This document shows positions 22,701 through 31,491 of a stretch of DNA of 64,000 nt, piece by piece. Below the pieces are notes generated by a model that worked only from the letters and a program-made list of their open reading frames with translations, was not told where the DNA came from and ran no database searches. Origin of the DNA: Liquidambar formosana (taxonomy: Eukaryota; Streptophyta; Magnoliopsida; Saxifragales; Altingiaceae); assembly GCA_039720395.1 (NCBI GenBank), contig CM077831.1:18158982-18222981 (forward strand), in the 5' to 3' direction. The position numbers and the translations under genes are program-made. The stretch's first letter is position 1. Every line of letters starts with the position of its first letter.

Positions 22701-23090
22701 TTGCCAGTTGAATTAGAGGTTCCTTCATTAAGAGTTGCCGTGGAGAGCCAGATAACAGAAGTGGACTGGGTTAAGAGCCGCTATGATGAGTTAGCTTTGC
22801 TGGATGAAAGGCGTTTAAGGGCGCTGTATCATGTTCAGGGGTATCAACGGAGAGTTGCTAGAGCATTCAACAAGCATGTCAAAGATCGAGGTCTAAAGAA
22901 AGGGGATGTAGTGCTGAAAGAAATCAGAGCTCCAGTGTTCGATCCGCGGGGAAAATTCAAGCCAAGTTGGGGTGGGCCATACATTATCAAAGAGATATTG
23001 CCAGCAGGGGCTGTTCGCCTCATGGATTTAGATGGAATTGAGTTCGCTCGTCCAACTAATTTGGATCAATTGAAGAAATATCATGTTTGA
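19731..23090 (+). CDS. pol: Pol polyprotein of element A: RT, RNase H, archaeal-type RNase H, integrase
   Basis: An intact 1119-residue ORF. Reverse transcriptase spans about residues 115-300, with VRMCVDFRDLN, MPFGLRNAGATYQR and the catalytic YVDD at 253-256. The usual gypsy RNase H follows (YYLSKKMTDYEVKYNAIEKACVALV). A second RNase H starts near residue 545 (YFDGAANKKGYGIGV ... NNIAEYEA ... GDSALI ... NQFADALA), the dual-RNase H layout that marks the Tat lineage. Integrase has the HHCC zinc motif ending CHKCQ, a catalytic core with Asp 841, Asp 902 and Glu 937, and a C-terminal KFKPSWGGPYII segment without a chromodomain. It copies the RNA into DNA and inserts it. The ATG is 186 bp after the gag stop, so expression may need splicing. 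Confidence 0.95.
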   Translation: MDIYGMDIDPRNDVPPKLVEQRKRGVTEPNMDELESINLGTNELPRIVKIGKTLSPVEKEKMISLLKANIMAFAWSYEDMPGIDPDIVQHYIPTNSLKKPVKQKLRRLKPEWALKVKEEVTKQLDAGFLQVVEYPEWLSNIVPVPKKDGKVRMCVDFRDLNAASPKDDFPLLHIDVLVDSTVGHALLSFMDGFSGYNQIKMAPQDMEKTAFITQWGTYCYKVMPFGLRNAGATYQRAATTLLHDMIHKEVEVYVDDMIVKSVDREGHFKALEKFLERAKKYNLRLNPQKCAFGVTAGKLLGFMITQRGIEVDPGKIKAIVEMEPPSTEKQIQGFLGRVQYISRFIANLTMVCEPIFKLLKKGVPKVWNEECQEAFETIKRYLSNPPILVPPRQGAPLLLYLTVTETATGAMLAQYLERSTKENAIYYLSKKMTDYEVKYNAIEKACVALVWATQKLRHYMMSFEVFLISRMDPLKYLVERPVLSFRTARWSILLNEFDIKYVNQKSIKGSVIADYLASCPVSSSTLFNDQFPDEDVLEIGRKTWRVYFDGAANKKGYGIGVLLVSPEEAFTPLAVKLGFEATNNIAEYEACILALEAALELGIKELEVFGDSALIICQIKGEWKTRDEKLLPYHAYLEALTKEFSEIEFNYLSRNKNQFADALATLASMVEIPEGGNVKPLVIECRDKPVYCCAIRGREVNDGHPWFHDIMKFIEEREYPEGASRIDRKTLRRLASHYVLCGGKLYRRSYDGIHLLCVTEEEAEHLIKEIHEGTGAPHMNGYMLAKKIMRLGYYWSTMERDCHAHVKKCHKCQLFASGQHLPSMPLTSMSSPWPFAVWGIDIIGQIKPKASNGHEYILVAIDYFTKWVEAASFKTLNSKKVAQFIQHSIIYRYGVPHEVISDNGQHFQKETHELLQKYSIVHHLSSPYRPQTNGAVEAANKNIKKILQKTADSHTDWHEKLPLALWGYRTSIRSSTGATPYSLVYGMEAVLPVELEVPSLRVAVESQITEVDWVKSRYDELALLDERRLRALYHVQGYQRRVARAFNKHVKDRGLKKGDVVLKEIRAPVFDPRGKFKPSWGGPYIIKEILPAGAVRLMDLDGIEFARPTNLDQLKKYHV

Positions 23091-23370
23091 AGCCTGCTAG
23101 GTTGAAAACCCGTAAGGGCGGCCTAGGCAAAAGTTAAGGCATAAGAACTACGTAAGACCTGATTCTCCATTCAAAAACAAAAAAAAAAAAGAAGAAAAAA
23201 AAACCATGGAGATACGTAGGCAACCCATAAAGTTACCTTGGGTGCGGTCTAAATCAAACAAGAAAATCCCAAATTTGATTTATTATTGGCAATTTATTCA
23301 AAACTAAAATTGATTGACATAGCAATTCATTGGTATTAAGTAAAAGAACTATAAATATGCCATAAATATC
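23091..23370 (+). other. Spacer between pol and the antisense ORF
   Basis: Holds an A-rich run (about 23176-23203) and AT-rich sequence between two convergent ORFs. In element B the equivalent pyrimidine-rich run (54089-54175, opposite strand) is much longer. No gene is seen. Confidence 0.6.
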
Positions 23371-24660
23371 CTATTCTATTTTCTTGAGCCTCTTTGCAGC
23401 TCGCTCCTCAGCTTTCTTCTTCTCTCTTTCATGTCTTCTTTTCTTCCTCAAGTCATGTTCATAAGCTGTTGTTACTGCTTCCATAATATCTTCTCTGCAA
23501 GGTCCAAGTTCATTGTTCTTGATAAGTCCAAAAATCCTTTCTCTTCGAGTAGTCTCTCTCTCACCCAAATTACTTTTCAACCATTCCTTATACTCTGAGC
23601 TCATCATATACGGACCATCAGTATTCGTAACTTGGGTTAGTATCAACTTGCTAGGCCATCGGTCCTTCGCTCAAGTCACTACAGAAAGACCCGCGGGCAC
23701 CACAGGATAGTCACCTTTCAAGGAAGTGGGTATGGTTTGCATGGCGCCCATCTGACGCAGAACCCTTGAAGGCCAATAAAAAGAAGTAGACCTCAGTCCT
23801 ATGAGTCTCACCATGGCGCATCCAGAAGTCCGCAGAAGCACCTGGTCACTGCAGCCCCATATGAATACAAACCACTTGACACTCCTCCAAGAAAGGGTTT
23901 AGAAGTAACCTAGCCAATCTCTCAATGAAAATTGCCCAGGTAGTTCAATGCGGCGAAGGCAGTAATGCTGGGGCTTGTATGGTGTAATGGAAACTGGTGA
24001 CAAGAAATTCAGTCTTTCAAGCAACCACATCTGCAGTAGAATGGGGCTACCTCCTAAAGGAACCTTTGGGTCCTCATGAGTTTTATCCAAACCATTCAGG
24101 GTTTCAGCTAGCACCATGGGAATCAAGTTATGGCCCTTGGCAAGGAGAGGAATCAAGTCACAGATTTGAATGGGAACATGTGGAGTACCAGTGGAAATAA
24201 GAAAACGACTAATGAGGCAAAAGGCAAGAGCATGCTTAATAGGAAAGGTAAAATTCAGAATACCTTTACTATCACAAGCTAAAAAAGAGGTTGCCAATTT
24301 CATCAAGTCTACCATATGGTCCTTTACAAACGTAGAGGCATATTGTGGGTGAATCCCAAGTAGATTGGAGAAAGAAGTAAGAAAGCTTGGGCGAGGAGTA
24401 GGGAGAATGAAAGGACCTACCGTTGAAACTCCATACAATGCACAGAATTCCTCCATGGTTGGGTACAGTTCTTCATAGTTGAAGCGGAACACATGAACTT
24501 GAGGATCCCAAAAATATGTAGCAGCAGTCAAGAGGTTCGTTTCAAGCCTCACATGCCTTAAGGAGAGCAATGGATCCAAGCCAAAGCACTTGAACTCAGA
24601 TTTTGCTTCAGCACTCATAACTCTCAAAAACCCTCCTAAAAATTTGTCTAGAGCCTCCAT
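23371..24660 (-). pseudogene. Antisense ORF of element A, plant-mobile-domain-like, two nonsense codons
   Basis: Reading on the minus strand from ATG at 24660, one frame of 429 codons is interrupted by only two stops: TAA at 23899-23901 and TGA at 23671-23673. The first 253 residues (MEALDKFLGGFLRVM ... WDPQVHVFRFNYEELYPTMEEFCALYG ... SLRDWLGYF) resemble the plant mobile domain or DUF7745-type proteins found in plant transposons. Key resemblances are the WDP...F.FN..EL.PT.EE...L signature and the helical C-terminal half. The end is a charged coiled coil (KKRRHEREKKKAEERAAKRLKK). Element B has CAA and TGG at these two positions. The function is unknown. Antisense extra ORFs between pol and the 3' LTR are known in Tat-type elements. 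Confidence 0.7.
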
Positions 24661-24708
24661 AATTTCTAATGAATGAATACAAGTAGGTTTAGGAACCTCT
24701 TGGATGTG

Positions 24709-24717
24709 TTTTTATAG
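24709..24717 (-). promoter_or_regulatory. TATA box for the antisense ORF of element A
   Basis: On the minus strand CTATAAAAA sits about 50 bp before the ATG at 24660. It is conserved in element B at 52566-52574. It suggests the antisense ORF has its own core promoter rather than depending on the LTR. Confidence 0.5.
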
Positions 24718-25149
24718 GGAAAAGGTCACAAATCCAAGTTCAAATAGGAAAAAACCCATCAGAATAGGAAGTTTCCTATTCAAAGTGGGATTTCCACTTT
24801 GGGCTCGGGTAACCACTCAGGCCTGGGCGGCTAGCCTCCTGAGGCCTGGTGGTCACCCAAGCCACTTTGTTTTGGTTTTGCTTCTCGCTTTGTCTCGCCT
24901 TGACGCGTGATCAAACCTCCTTCCAAATGAGATATTCAACACTTTTTGAGCTTAAAATCAATCAAATTCCATCTTGAAATCAATTCCTTGAATTGATTTT
25001 ATGTTCAAAAGGGTTGAATATATTTCCCCTGTGTCATGCCAACTCAAGTGACAATGTGTTAAGTCACTTTCCTCTTCCACCATGCCTGTTCAATCTTGAT
25101 AAATTGATCATATATCCTCATTTCAAATCTTGATTTTTCATCCCACTTG

Positions 25150-26880
25150 GTTGAATATACTCATCACTTGAATATATTCTTCCATTTCAAAAGTATATTC
25201 ACCCTTTGAATATGCTTCTCAGTTTCAAATTCTCATTTTCTATCATACTTGGTTGAATATATTCATCACTTGAATATATTCTTCCATTTCAAAAGCATGT
25301 TCGCCCATTGAATATGCTTCCTAGTTTCAGATCCTCATTATCACTTACTTGGTTAAATATATTCATCACTTGAATATATTTCTCCATTTCAATGGTATGT
25401 TCATCACTTGAACATACTTCTCAGATATTTTGTCACTTACTTGGTTAAGTATATCCATCGCTTGGGTACACTTCTCCATTTCAATGGTATGTTCATCACT
25501 TGAACATACTTCTCAGATATTTTGTCACTTACTTGGTTAAGTATATCCATCGCTTGGGTACACTTCTCCATTTCAATGGTATGTTCATCACTTGAACATA
25601 CTTCTCATATCATTTGTCACTTACTTGGTTAAGTATATCCACCACTTGGGTATATTTTTTCCATTTCAATGGTATACTCATCACTTGAGTATACTTCTCA
25701 GATATTTTGCCACTTACTTGGTTAAGTATATCCATCGCTTGGGTATATTTCTCCATTTCAATGGTATGTTCATCAGTTGAACATACTTCTCAGAATATTT
25801 GTCACTTACTTGGTTAAATATATTCCTGACTAGAATATATTTCTCCATTTCAATGGTGTACTCATCACTTGAGTACACTTCTCAGATTATTCTCTATCTT
25901 ACTTGCTTAAGTATATCCATCGCTTGGATATATTTCTCTATTTCAATGGTATGTTTATCACTTAAACATACTTGTCACTTACTTGGTTAAGTATATCCAT
26001 CACTTGGATATATTTCTCTATTTCAATGGTATGTTTATCACTTAAACATACTTGTCACTTACTTGGTTAAGTATATTCGTGACTAGAATATATTTCTCCA
26101 TTTCAATGGTGTACTCATCACTTGAGTACACTTCTCAGATTATTCTTATCTTACTTGGTTAAATATATCCGTCGTTTGGATATATTTCTCCATCTCAATG
26201 GTATGCTCATCACTTGAGTGTACTTCTCAGCTTACTTGATTAAATATATCCATAACTTGGATACATTTCTCCATTTCAAAAGTATGTTCATCACTTGAAC
26301 GTACTTCTCAGTCTTTTTCAATCATTAAGTATACTCATCACTTGAGTATATTTCTCAGCATCTTTTTCATCACTTGGTTAAATATGTTCGTGACCTGAAT
26401 ATATTTCTCCATTTCAAAAGTACACTCATCACTTGAATACACCTCTCAGATTATTCTTATCCTACTTGGTTAAAGATATCTATCGCTTGGATATATTTCT
26501 CCATTTCAATGGTATGCTCACCACTTGAGTATACTTCTCAGATTTCATTCTCAGATTACTTGGTTAAATATATTCGTGACCTGAATATATTTCTCCATTT
26601 CAGTGGTATACTCATCACTTGAGTATACTTCTCAGATATTTTGTCACTTACTTGGTTAAGTATATCCATCGCTTGGATATATTTCTCCATTTCAAAGGTA
26701 TGTTCATCACTTGAATGTGCTTCTCAGATTTCATTCTCATCACTTGGTTAAATATATTCGTGACTAGAATATATCTTTCCATTTCAAAAGTATGTTCATT
26801 CGTAGTGGCTTGAATATGCTTCTCTTATCAATTCTCAACCCTCAGTGGTTTAAGTATACTCATGACTTGAGTACACTTCC
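25150..26880 (+). repeat. Tandem array of covarying hairpins in element A
   Basis: About 35-40 imperfect copies of a roughly 23-nt palindrome with 9- to 11-bp arms and a 5-nt loop (usually TCACT or TCGCT). They alternate with a short linker (TTCTCCATTTCAATG) and a long one (TTCTCAGATATTTTG and on), giving a composite period of 92 bp in the best-preserved part (25395, 25487, 25579). Arm pairs include GTATGTTCA/TGAACATAC (25395-25417), GTATACTCA/TGAGTATAC (25672-25694), GTGTACTCA/TGAGTACAC (25856-25878) and GTATGTTTA/TAAACATAC (25949-25971). The arms change but remain complementary. The period is not a multiple of three, so this is not repeat protein. It lies between the antisense-ORF promoter and the 3' LTR. 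Confidence 0.9.
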
Positions 26881-27002
26881 TTATTTCAGTCTCAAGTTTT
26901 CAACCTCCCATCATTGTTGGTATCAGTGTGTGATTTCTCCGGGCTTTTTGGCCAAAAATGGGTTGTTCTTTATCATTGGTTCACAAGTGTAACTTGTTCG
27001 CC

Positions 27003-27011
27003 AATGAGGGG
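27003..27011 (+). other. Short purine tract before the 3' LTR of element A
   Basis: AATGAGGGG ends four bases before the LTR start at 27016 and is followed by CTTC. It is the only purine-rich run next to the LTR and the likely plus-strand primer, though short and imperfect. Confidence 0.45.
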
Positions 27012-27015
27012 CTTC

Positions 27016-29615
27016 TGTCACACCCCATTTTTGCACCACCTTACTAGGGCTCATCATTTCATGCATGTTTTTGTTTTGTTTTTGAGTCTAGTCACTTGCA
27101 TTAGTTTTCTAGAGTCACAAGGACAATGGATATGAATTTTGGTTCAAATTTGAGTTGATCTTGAGGGATAATAAGAGCTTTTGTGACTTGAGGGGCATAA
27201 TCGTCTTTTAAGTCCCAAACTTTTCATTTGACCTTGGAATGATCTCCAAATTGTCAATTGGAGTTCATATGGATGCATATGAGGTATTAAGTCCCGTGGC
27301 CCTGATGATGAGTTTAGTGTGGTTATTTACGGATTATCCTTGAAGAATTAGTGCGAATCACAGCATGAGATTTTTGGTTAAAATGAAAAGAAAATTATTT
27401 TATTAAATTAGCCATTTTTATCATGACACTAACACGTGTACGTATGTGATGAGTGTGTGTACGCACATACGATACATGTGCATGCGTGTTAGCGGTCAGT
27501 CTCCTAATTTTTATAAAAGACAATTTCCTTTTCCTATTCAGATTAGAAGTCTTTTATCATTATAAAATACCTTTTGATTATTCTCCAAAGAAACCTAGTC
27601 CAGGAAGGAAAGGGAAACTCCAGATTTCAGCTATAAATACTCTCTTAATGTCTTTAAACAAGGGAGAGGAGAAGAGGGTTTGGAGGGAGTGAAATTCGTC
27701 ATAATTCAGCAGCAGATTTTCTGAAAACCAGCAGTCGTATTTTAATCATAACTTTTCCATCCGAAGTCAGAATTTGATGAAATTAGTCTTGTTAGAAAAA
27801 TAATTCAATTCTCTACAACTTTGTATTTCACAAGTTTTGTCCAAATCCAACGTTTTCATATCCAAAAACGCGATTGAAGTTGCTGCTGCTGCAAAGTGAC
27901 GAAAATCACTTTTCTTTTCTCTTGTTCTCTTTTTGTTTTCTATTTTCTTTTCAAAGTTGAGTGAGTTTTGATCTCTTTGCTGTGATACCACTTTGACAAA
28001 GAGGAGGATTCGTGTTGGTTTGATTCACTCTAAAGACCTGAGGAGCCACGAACAATTACAAACACAAAGGAAGGCCCTTCCTAAGGTATTCTCCTTCTCT
28101 ATTCAAGCTTAAACTAGGTTTTCATATGGGTTAGGCTTATTGCATGTTAAAGGTAACTTTTTTATCATGTATTAACACTCTAGCTAGTTAATATACATGG
28201 AATATCTATTTTTTATCTACTGTTTAGCATGCTTTAGGGCTGTCCTTTAGGTTTTTAATGCATAGTTATGATTCCTGTACTCCTATTTGTCCTTGTGCTA
28301 GGATTAGTGTCATTGCATATTAGAGTTAGGATTTTCATCATGTTATATTGCTTTAGTTAGTTAATATGCATGATTTAATTTCTGTTTAGTTTGGTTTTAG
28401 CATGATTAAAGTATGTCTTGTGGGTTTTTAAGCATATTTGTGAGTTTAGGGTTTTAGAGTCATTGTTTTGTATTTGTTTTCATATAGCATGATAAAGTAG
28501 ACTTTTTTATTGGTTTTTCTTCGTGTTTGCTGTATATGTTTTTCATATGGAGTAAACATGATAGTTTTGCATGCATGTTAGTATGTTTTAGGGTTTTTAT
28601 GCATGATATGGTTCTAGGAATATGTTAGGACTTATTATTGTTCGCTGTTTTTGCTATTGACATGCTTAGTGGATGATTTTAGGTCATAATACTATTCTGT
28701 CCAGATTTTCATGTTAGTGTTTTCGCATGGTTTTGAGCACTTGTAAGGGTGCAAATAGGTGTGGTATTTGTCCTATGGCAAATAGGGCTGCTTATGTCTG
28801 AAATAGCTAATGTTTGGAGTAATCGCGCTCAGGTAAGTGGGTGTGAAGGTGCCCCAATTCACCTTTCTTCCTTATCCCTTCTCTTCTCCCTATTTAGGGT
28901 TAATTTTTAATATGATCCTATGGTTTAATTAGAGGTTTCCTTCATAAACAAAATTCTGGTTTTTATTAAGGTTTCCATTTTGTGGATTTCTTTCCTAAAA
29001 TCAAACTTTCTATCAATTCTCTTTTGATCAAATAAGGAAACCTAGGGTTTTTACCATAGGTTTGTATTAGGATTTAACCTTAGTTCTAATCGAACTACGT
29101 GGACTTTGATCCATGTATTTCGTTGCATGGTACGTAGGCGCTCTTCGTGAGGCTCAAGTCCGTTCTAGGATCCAAGCATCCTAGGTTTATTTTTGTTTTG
29201 TTTTCTTCTTTTTCTTTTTCTGTTTTTATGTGCTTATTATGCATGGATGGATGAATGAAATATATGATATGCATGCAATTCTTGTGATGATATACTTGCT
29301 GATTTTTGTATGGAAAGATCTTGATTTAGCCCAAATGAACTGAGAGACCGAAAGGGTGACATGGGTGCCTATAGGCTTTGCCTAGAACCTTCCCATGTCA
29401 TAACTTAGCCTCCGAATCCCCGATTTCTTTGGTTTTCAAAAGATTGGTTTTTGCCTTTCCTTTTTTATGGAGTCATTCAAATTGTTTTCCTAAAACAAAC
29501 TATTTTTAGGGTTTTCCTTGTTTCCTTTAAAAAATAAGGTGGCGACTCCTTTCCTTTTTCTTTTTCAAACCCATTTTCTTTCAATCCCTTGTGGGCCCAA
29601 TTTCTGGGGTTCACA
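27016..29615 (+). repeat. 3' LTR of element A
   Basis: 2600 bp, exactly 13990 bp downstream of the 5' copy throughout, with no net length change. About 18 substitutions were counted, for example 27151, 27448, 27462 and 29605. It ends GGGGTTCACA followed by the TSD CTATC. Confidence 0.93.
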
Positions 29616-30143
29616 CTATCTTGTAGCAAAAAAAAAAAAAAAAAAACAATAATAATTAAACCGCTAGCAATTACATATAAGAAATTAAAAATCTAGCTAT
29701 TACATATAGGAAATTAAAACTCTAGCTATTACATATATATGAAATCAAAACACTACCTATTACATATAAATAGTGTTAAACTTTACTGCTACTTGAGCCA
29801 TGTCCAACACCCTCTTGCATTGTACGTGCCCATATTGCCTTTTGTTGTGCAATGATCCAAGCTTTCCCTTCCTCAGTAGGAATCAAATTTGGATAGGTCA
29901 TCATAATCTCTTTCTCGAACCTCATTCTTTCTTGTTCATGTTTGGCCAAATCTTCATTCGCTATTGTTCAAGTTTAGCCTCTAGTTTTCATCGTTCTTGC
30001 TCTTCTTTGGCTTGAATCCTCATCTATTCTTGTTCATTTGCCATAACGATCTCCTGTTCAGCAATTTCCTTTTGTTCCTTTCTCAAGTTACTAAACTCCT
30101 CAACAAATAAGTTTACAACCTCTAACTGATCGACGTTCTTCTT
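29616..30143. other. Harbinger sequence between the LTR insertion and the Myb-like gene
   Basis: Continues the Harbinger element after the second CTATC. It includes a poly-A run (29628-29646) and three short repeats of CTAGCTATTACATATA type (29650-29770). Part of the Myb-like gene's C-terminal coding sequence may extend into 30000-30143 with interruptions. Confidence 0.5.
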
Positions 30144-31066
30144 TCAACGCAAATTCTTGGTTGCTTTTCGTCCAATGGGTCGTGGTAACTCATGTGATGC
30201 TTGACTAAATGGTGAATTGTCATCGTCAAGGCTAACCGACCTTGCGGTTAAACCTAGTGTTGTTGCAGGAGTAGATGGAATGGAGGAATTTTCAGGTTCA
30301 TCAACATTTGCATTGGAATTGCCTCTCTTTCTGTGTGCAGTCTTTTGCTTTTTTGCTTCCTGTTCTTTGGTGTAGTTATACCATTTTGTGCTATCTTTTA
30401 GGAGTTCCCAACAACCATCCCATTTAAAATGGTGTCCCTTAGAATCGTAATACAATTGTTTTACAGCCACTATCTGTAAAAAATAATCAAGGTACAAAAT
30501 TAGTCACATTAAAAAATAAAATTGTATAAGTAGAAAATTTTGTAAACTAATTAACTTATTGTATTTTCAACGCTATAGCCACTAGTTGGAAACCTCTCTA
30601 GTCGGCGTACAAATCTAGAATATTTATTGAGGTGGGATTGAATAATCGATCAATGGTTCGCCAAACCCGTGCTAACCCTATCTGTCTCACAACCTAAGAT
30701 GTCATTAAACTCATTCATAACTCGATCCCATTGCGTGCACTTTTGGTGATCCGTACAAATAAGCGAATCTTTTGAGATACGCAACCATGTTTTATAAAGT
30801 GCTTCATCTCCCACTTTAGTCCAATTAGGACCTCTATCCTTCTGTTGCACTTAAGCCTTATTTTTATTTTGCGTTGTGGGGGGTTGAAAATAACTAGTTT
30901 GAGAAGGTTGATGAGATGGAAATTGTGATTGTCTAGGAAAAAATTGAGGATTAACTGGGATGGGTGGGTATTGTGGATTGAATGGGTATTGTTGAGGAAA
31001 CGATTGAGAATCATATAGCGGTTGTTGGTTTAATTGAGTGTAAAAAAATAGAGGTTGGGGATCCAT
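30144..31066 (-). pseudogene. Harbinger Myb-like/trihelix protein (ORF2), broken
   Basis: The likely start is ATG at 31066 (MDPQPLFFYTQ), followed by a Gln/Pro-rich N-terminus. The Myb/trihelix segment RGPNWTKVGDEALYKTWLRISKDS...WDRVMNEFN comes next. After a probable intron ending TTTTTTACAG near 30474, the NAM-associated-type half LYYDSKGHHFKWDGCWELLKDSTKWYNY continues to 30144. Such proteins accompany PIF/Harbinger transposases and help bind the terminal repeats and import the transposase to the nucleus. Two in-frame stops break it: TAA at 30851-30853, before the Myb domain, and TGA at 30650-30652, where related proteins have Trp. The gene converges on the transposase gene. Confidence 0.75.
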
Positions 31067-31491
31067 AGTGAAAAATTGTAGGAATGAAAGAGATTGAGAT
31101 GCTGAACTATGTAGAAGTGTGGTTAATTTATAATTAACCAATTGGAATGAATGGCGGACACTTATTTTTTATTGTTATTTAAATATGTGCGGTTGAAAAT
31201 GGTCTTCATGACTTTTGTTCATATGTGATTGTGAAAGAAAAACAGCTTTTGATAAAAGTGGTTTTGTAATCCTGTCAACACAAGAAACAAAAGAAAAAAT
31301 TAAAAATTAAAAACTCACAATGTGCCATGGTGGCACGTTACTGTGATCCCTACAGTTAGCAAGATGGTTAACTTTTGACAACCTTAACATTTGAGATAGG
31401 CTATCTATTGGAGCTCTTAAAAGGGTCTTCCGTCCCTAACTGCTAAACGCTAACACAAATGGACCCTTAAAAGCATCCATTGTGGATGCTC

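Larger units (their letters stand above)
13026..29615 (+). mobile_element. Element A: full-length Ty3/gypsy Tat/Ogre-type retrotransposon (16.6 kb)
   Basis: Two LTRs of exactly 2600 bp (13026-15625 and 27016-29615) enclose an 11.4-kb interior. The perfect 5-bp TSD CTATC lies at 13021-13025 and 29616-29620. Order: 5' LTR, primer binding site, gag-protease, candidate intron, RT-RNase H-second RNase H-integrase, antisense ORF, hairpin repeat array, short purine tract, 3' LTR. The second RNase H, the lack of a chromodomain and the antisense ORF place it in the Tat/Ogre/Retand branch. I counted about 18 substitutions and no net indel between the LTRs (about 0.7 percent). At an assumed grass rate of 1.3e-8 per site per year, this suggests a few hundred thousand years. 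Both sense ORFs are intact. Confidence 0.93.
6587..31491 (+). mobile_element. PIF/Harbinger transposon (about 3.8 kb when insertions are removed)
   Basis: Perfect 16-bp terminal inverted repeats GAGCATCCACAATGGA occur at 6587-6602 and, inverted, at 31476-31491. Flanks are TAG (6584-6586) and TAA (31492-31494), one mismatch from the 3-bp target duplication of this superfamily. The element carries the two expected genes in convergent orientation, a DDE transposase on the plus strand and a Myb-like protein on the minus strand. Two later insertions inflate it: a solo LTR at 7970-12465 with TSD GAAGG, and retrotransposon A at 13026-29615 with TSD CTATC. Subtracting both with one TSD each leaves about 3809 bp, a normal autonomous size. 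Both genes are now broken. Confidence 0.8.

Noticed and set aside
25592..25990. ORFs reading through the hairpin array (also 51190-51832) with repeated peptide pattern
   Set aside because: The 92-bp period is not a multiple of three, frames differ between units and lengths differ between A and B, so the peptides are by-products of the DNA repeat.
25150..26880. CRISPR-like array of repeats and spacers
   Set aside because: Plant nuclear context, degenerate palindromes with conserved linkers rather than unique spacers, no cas genes.
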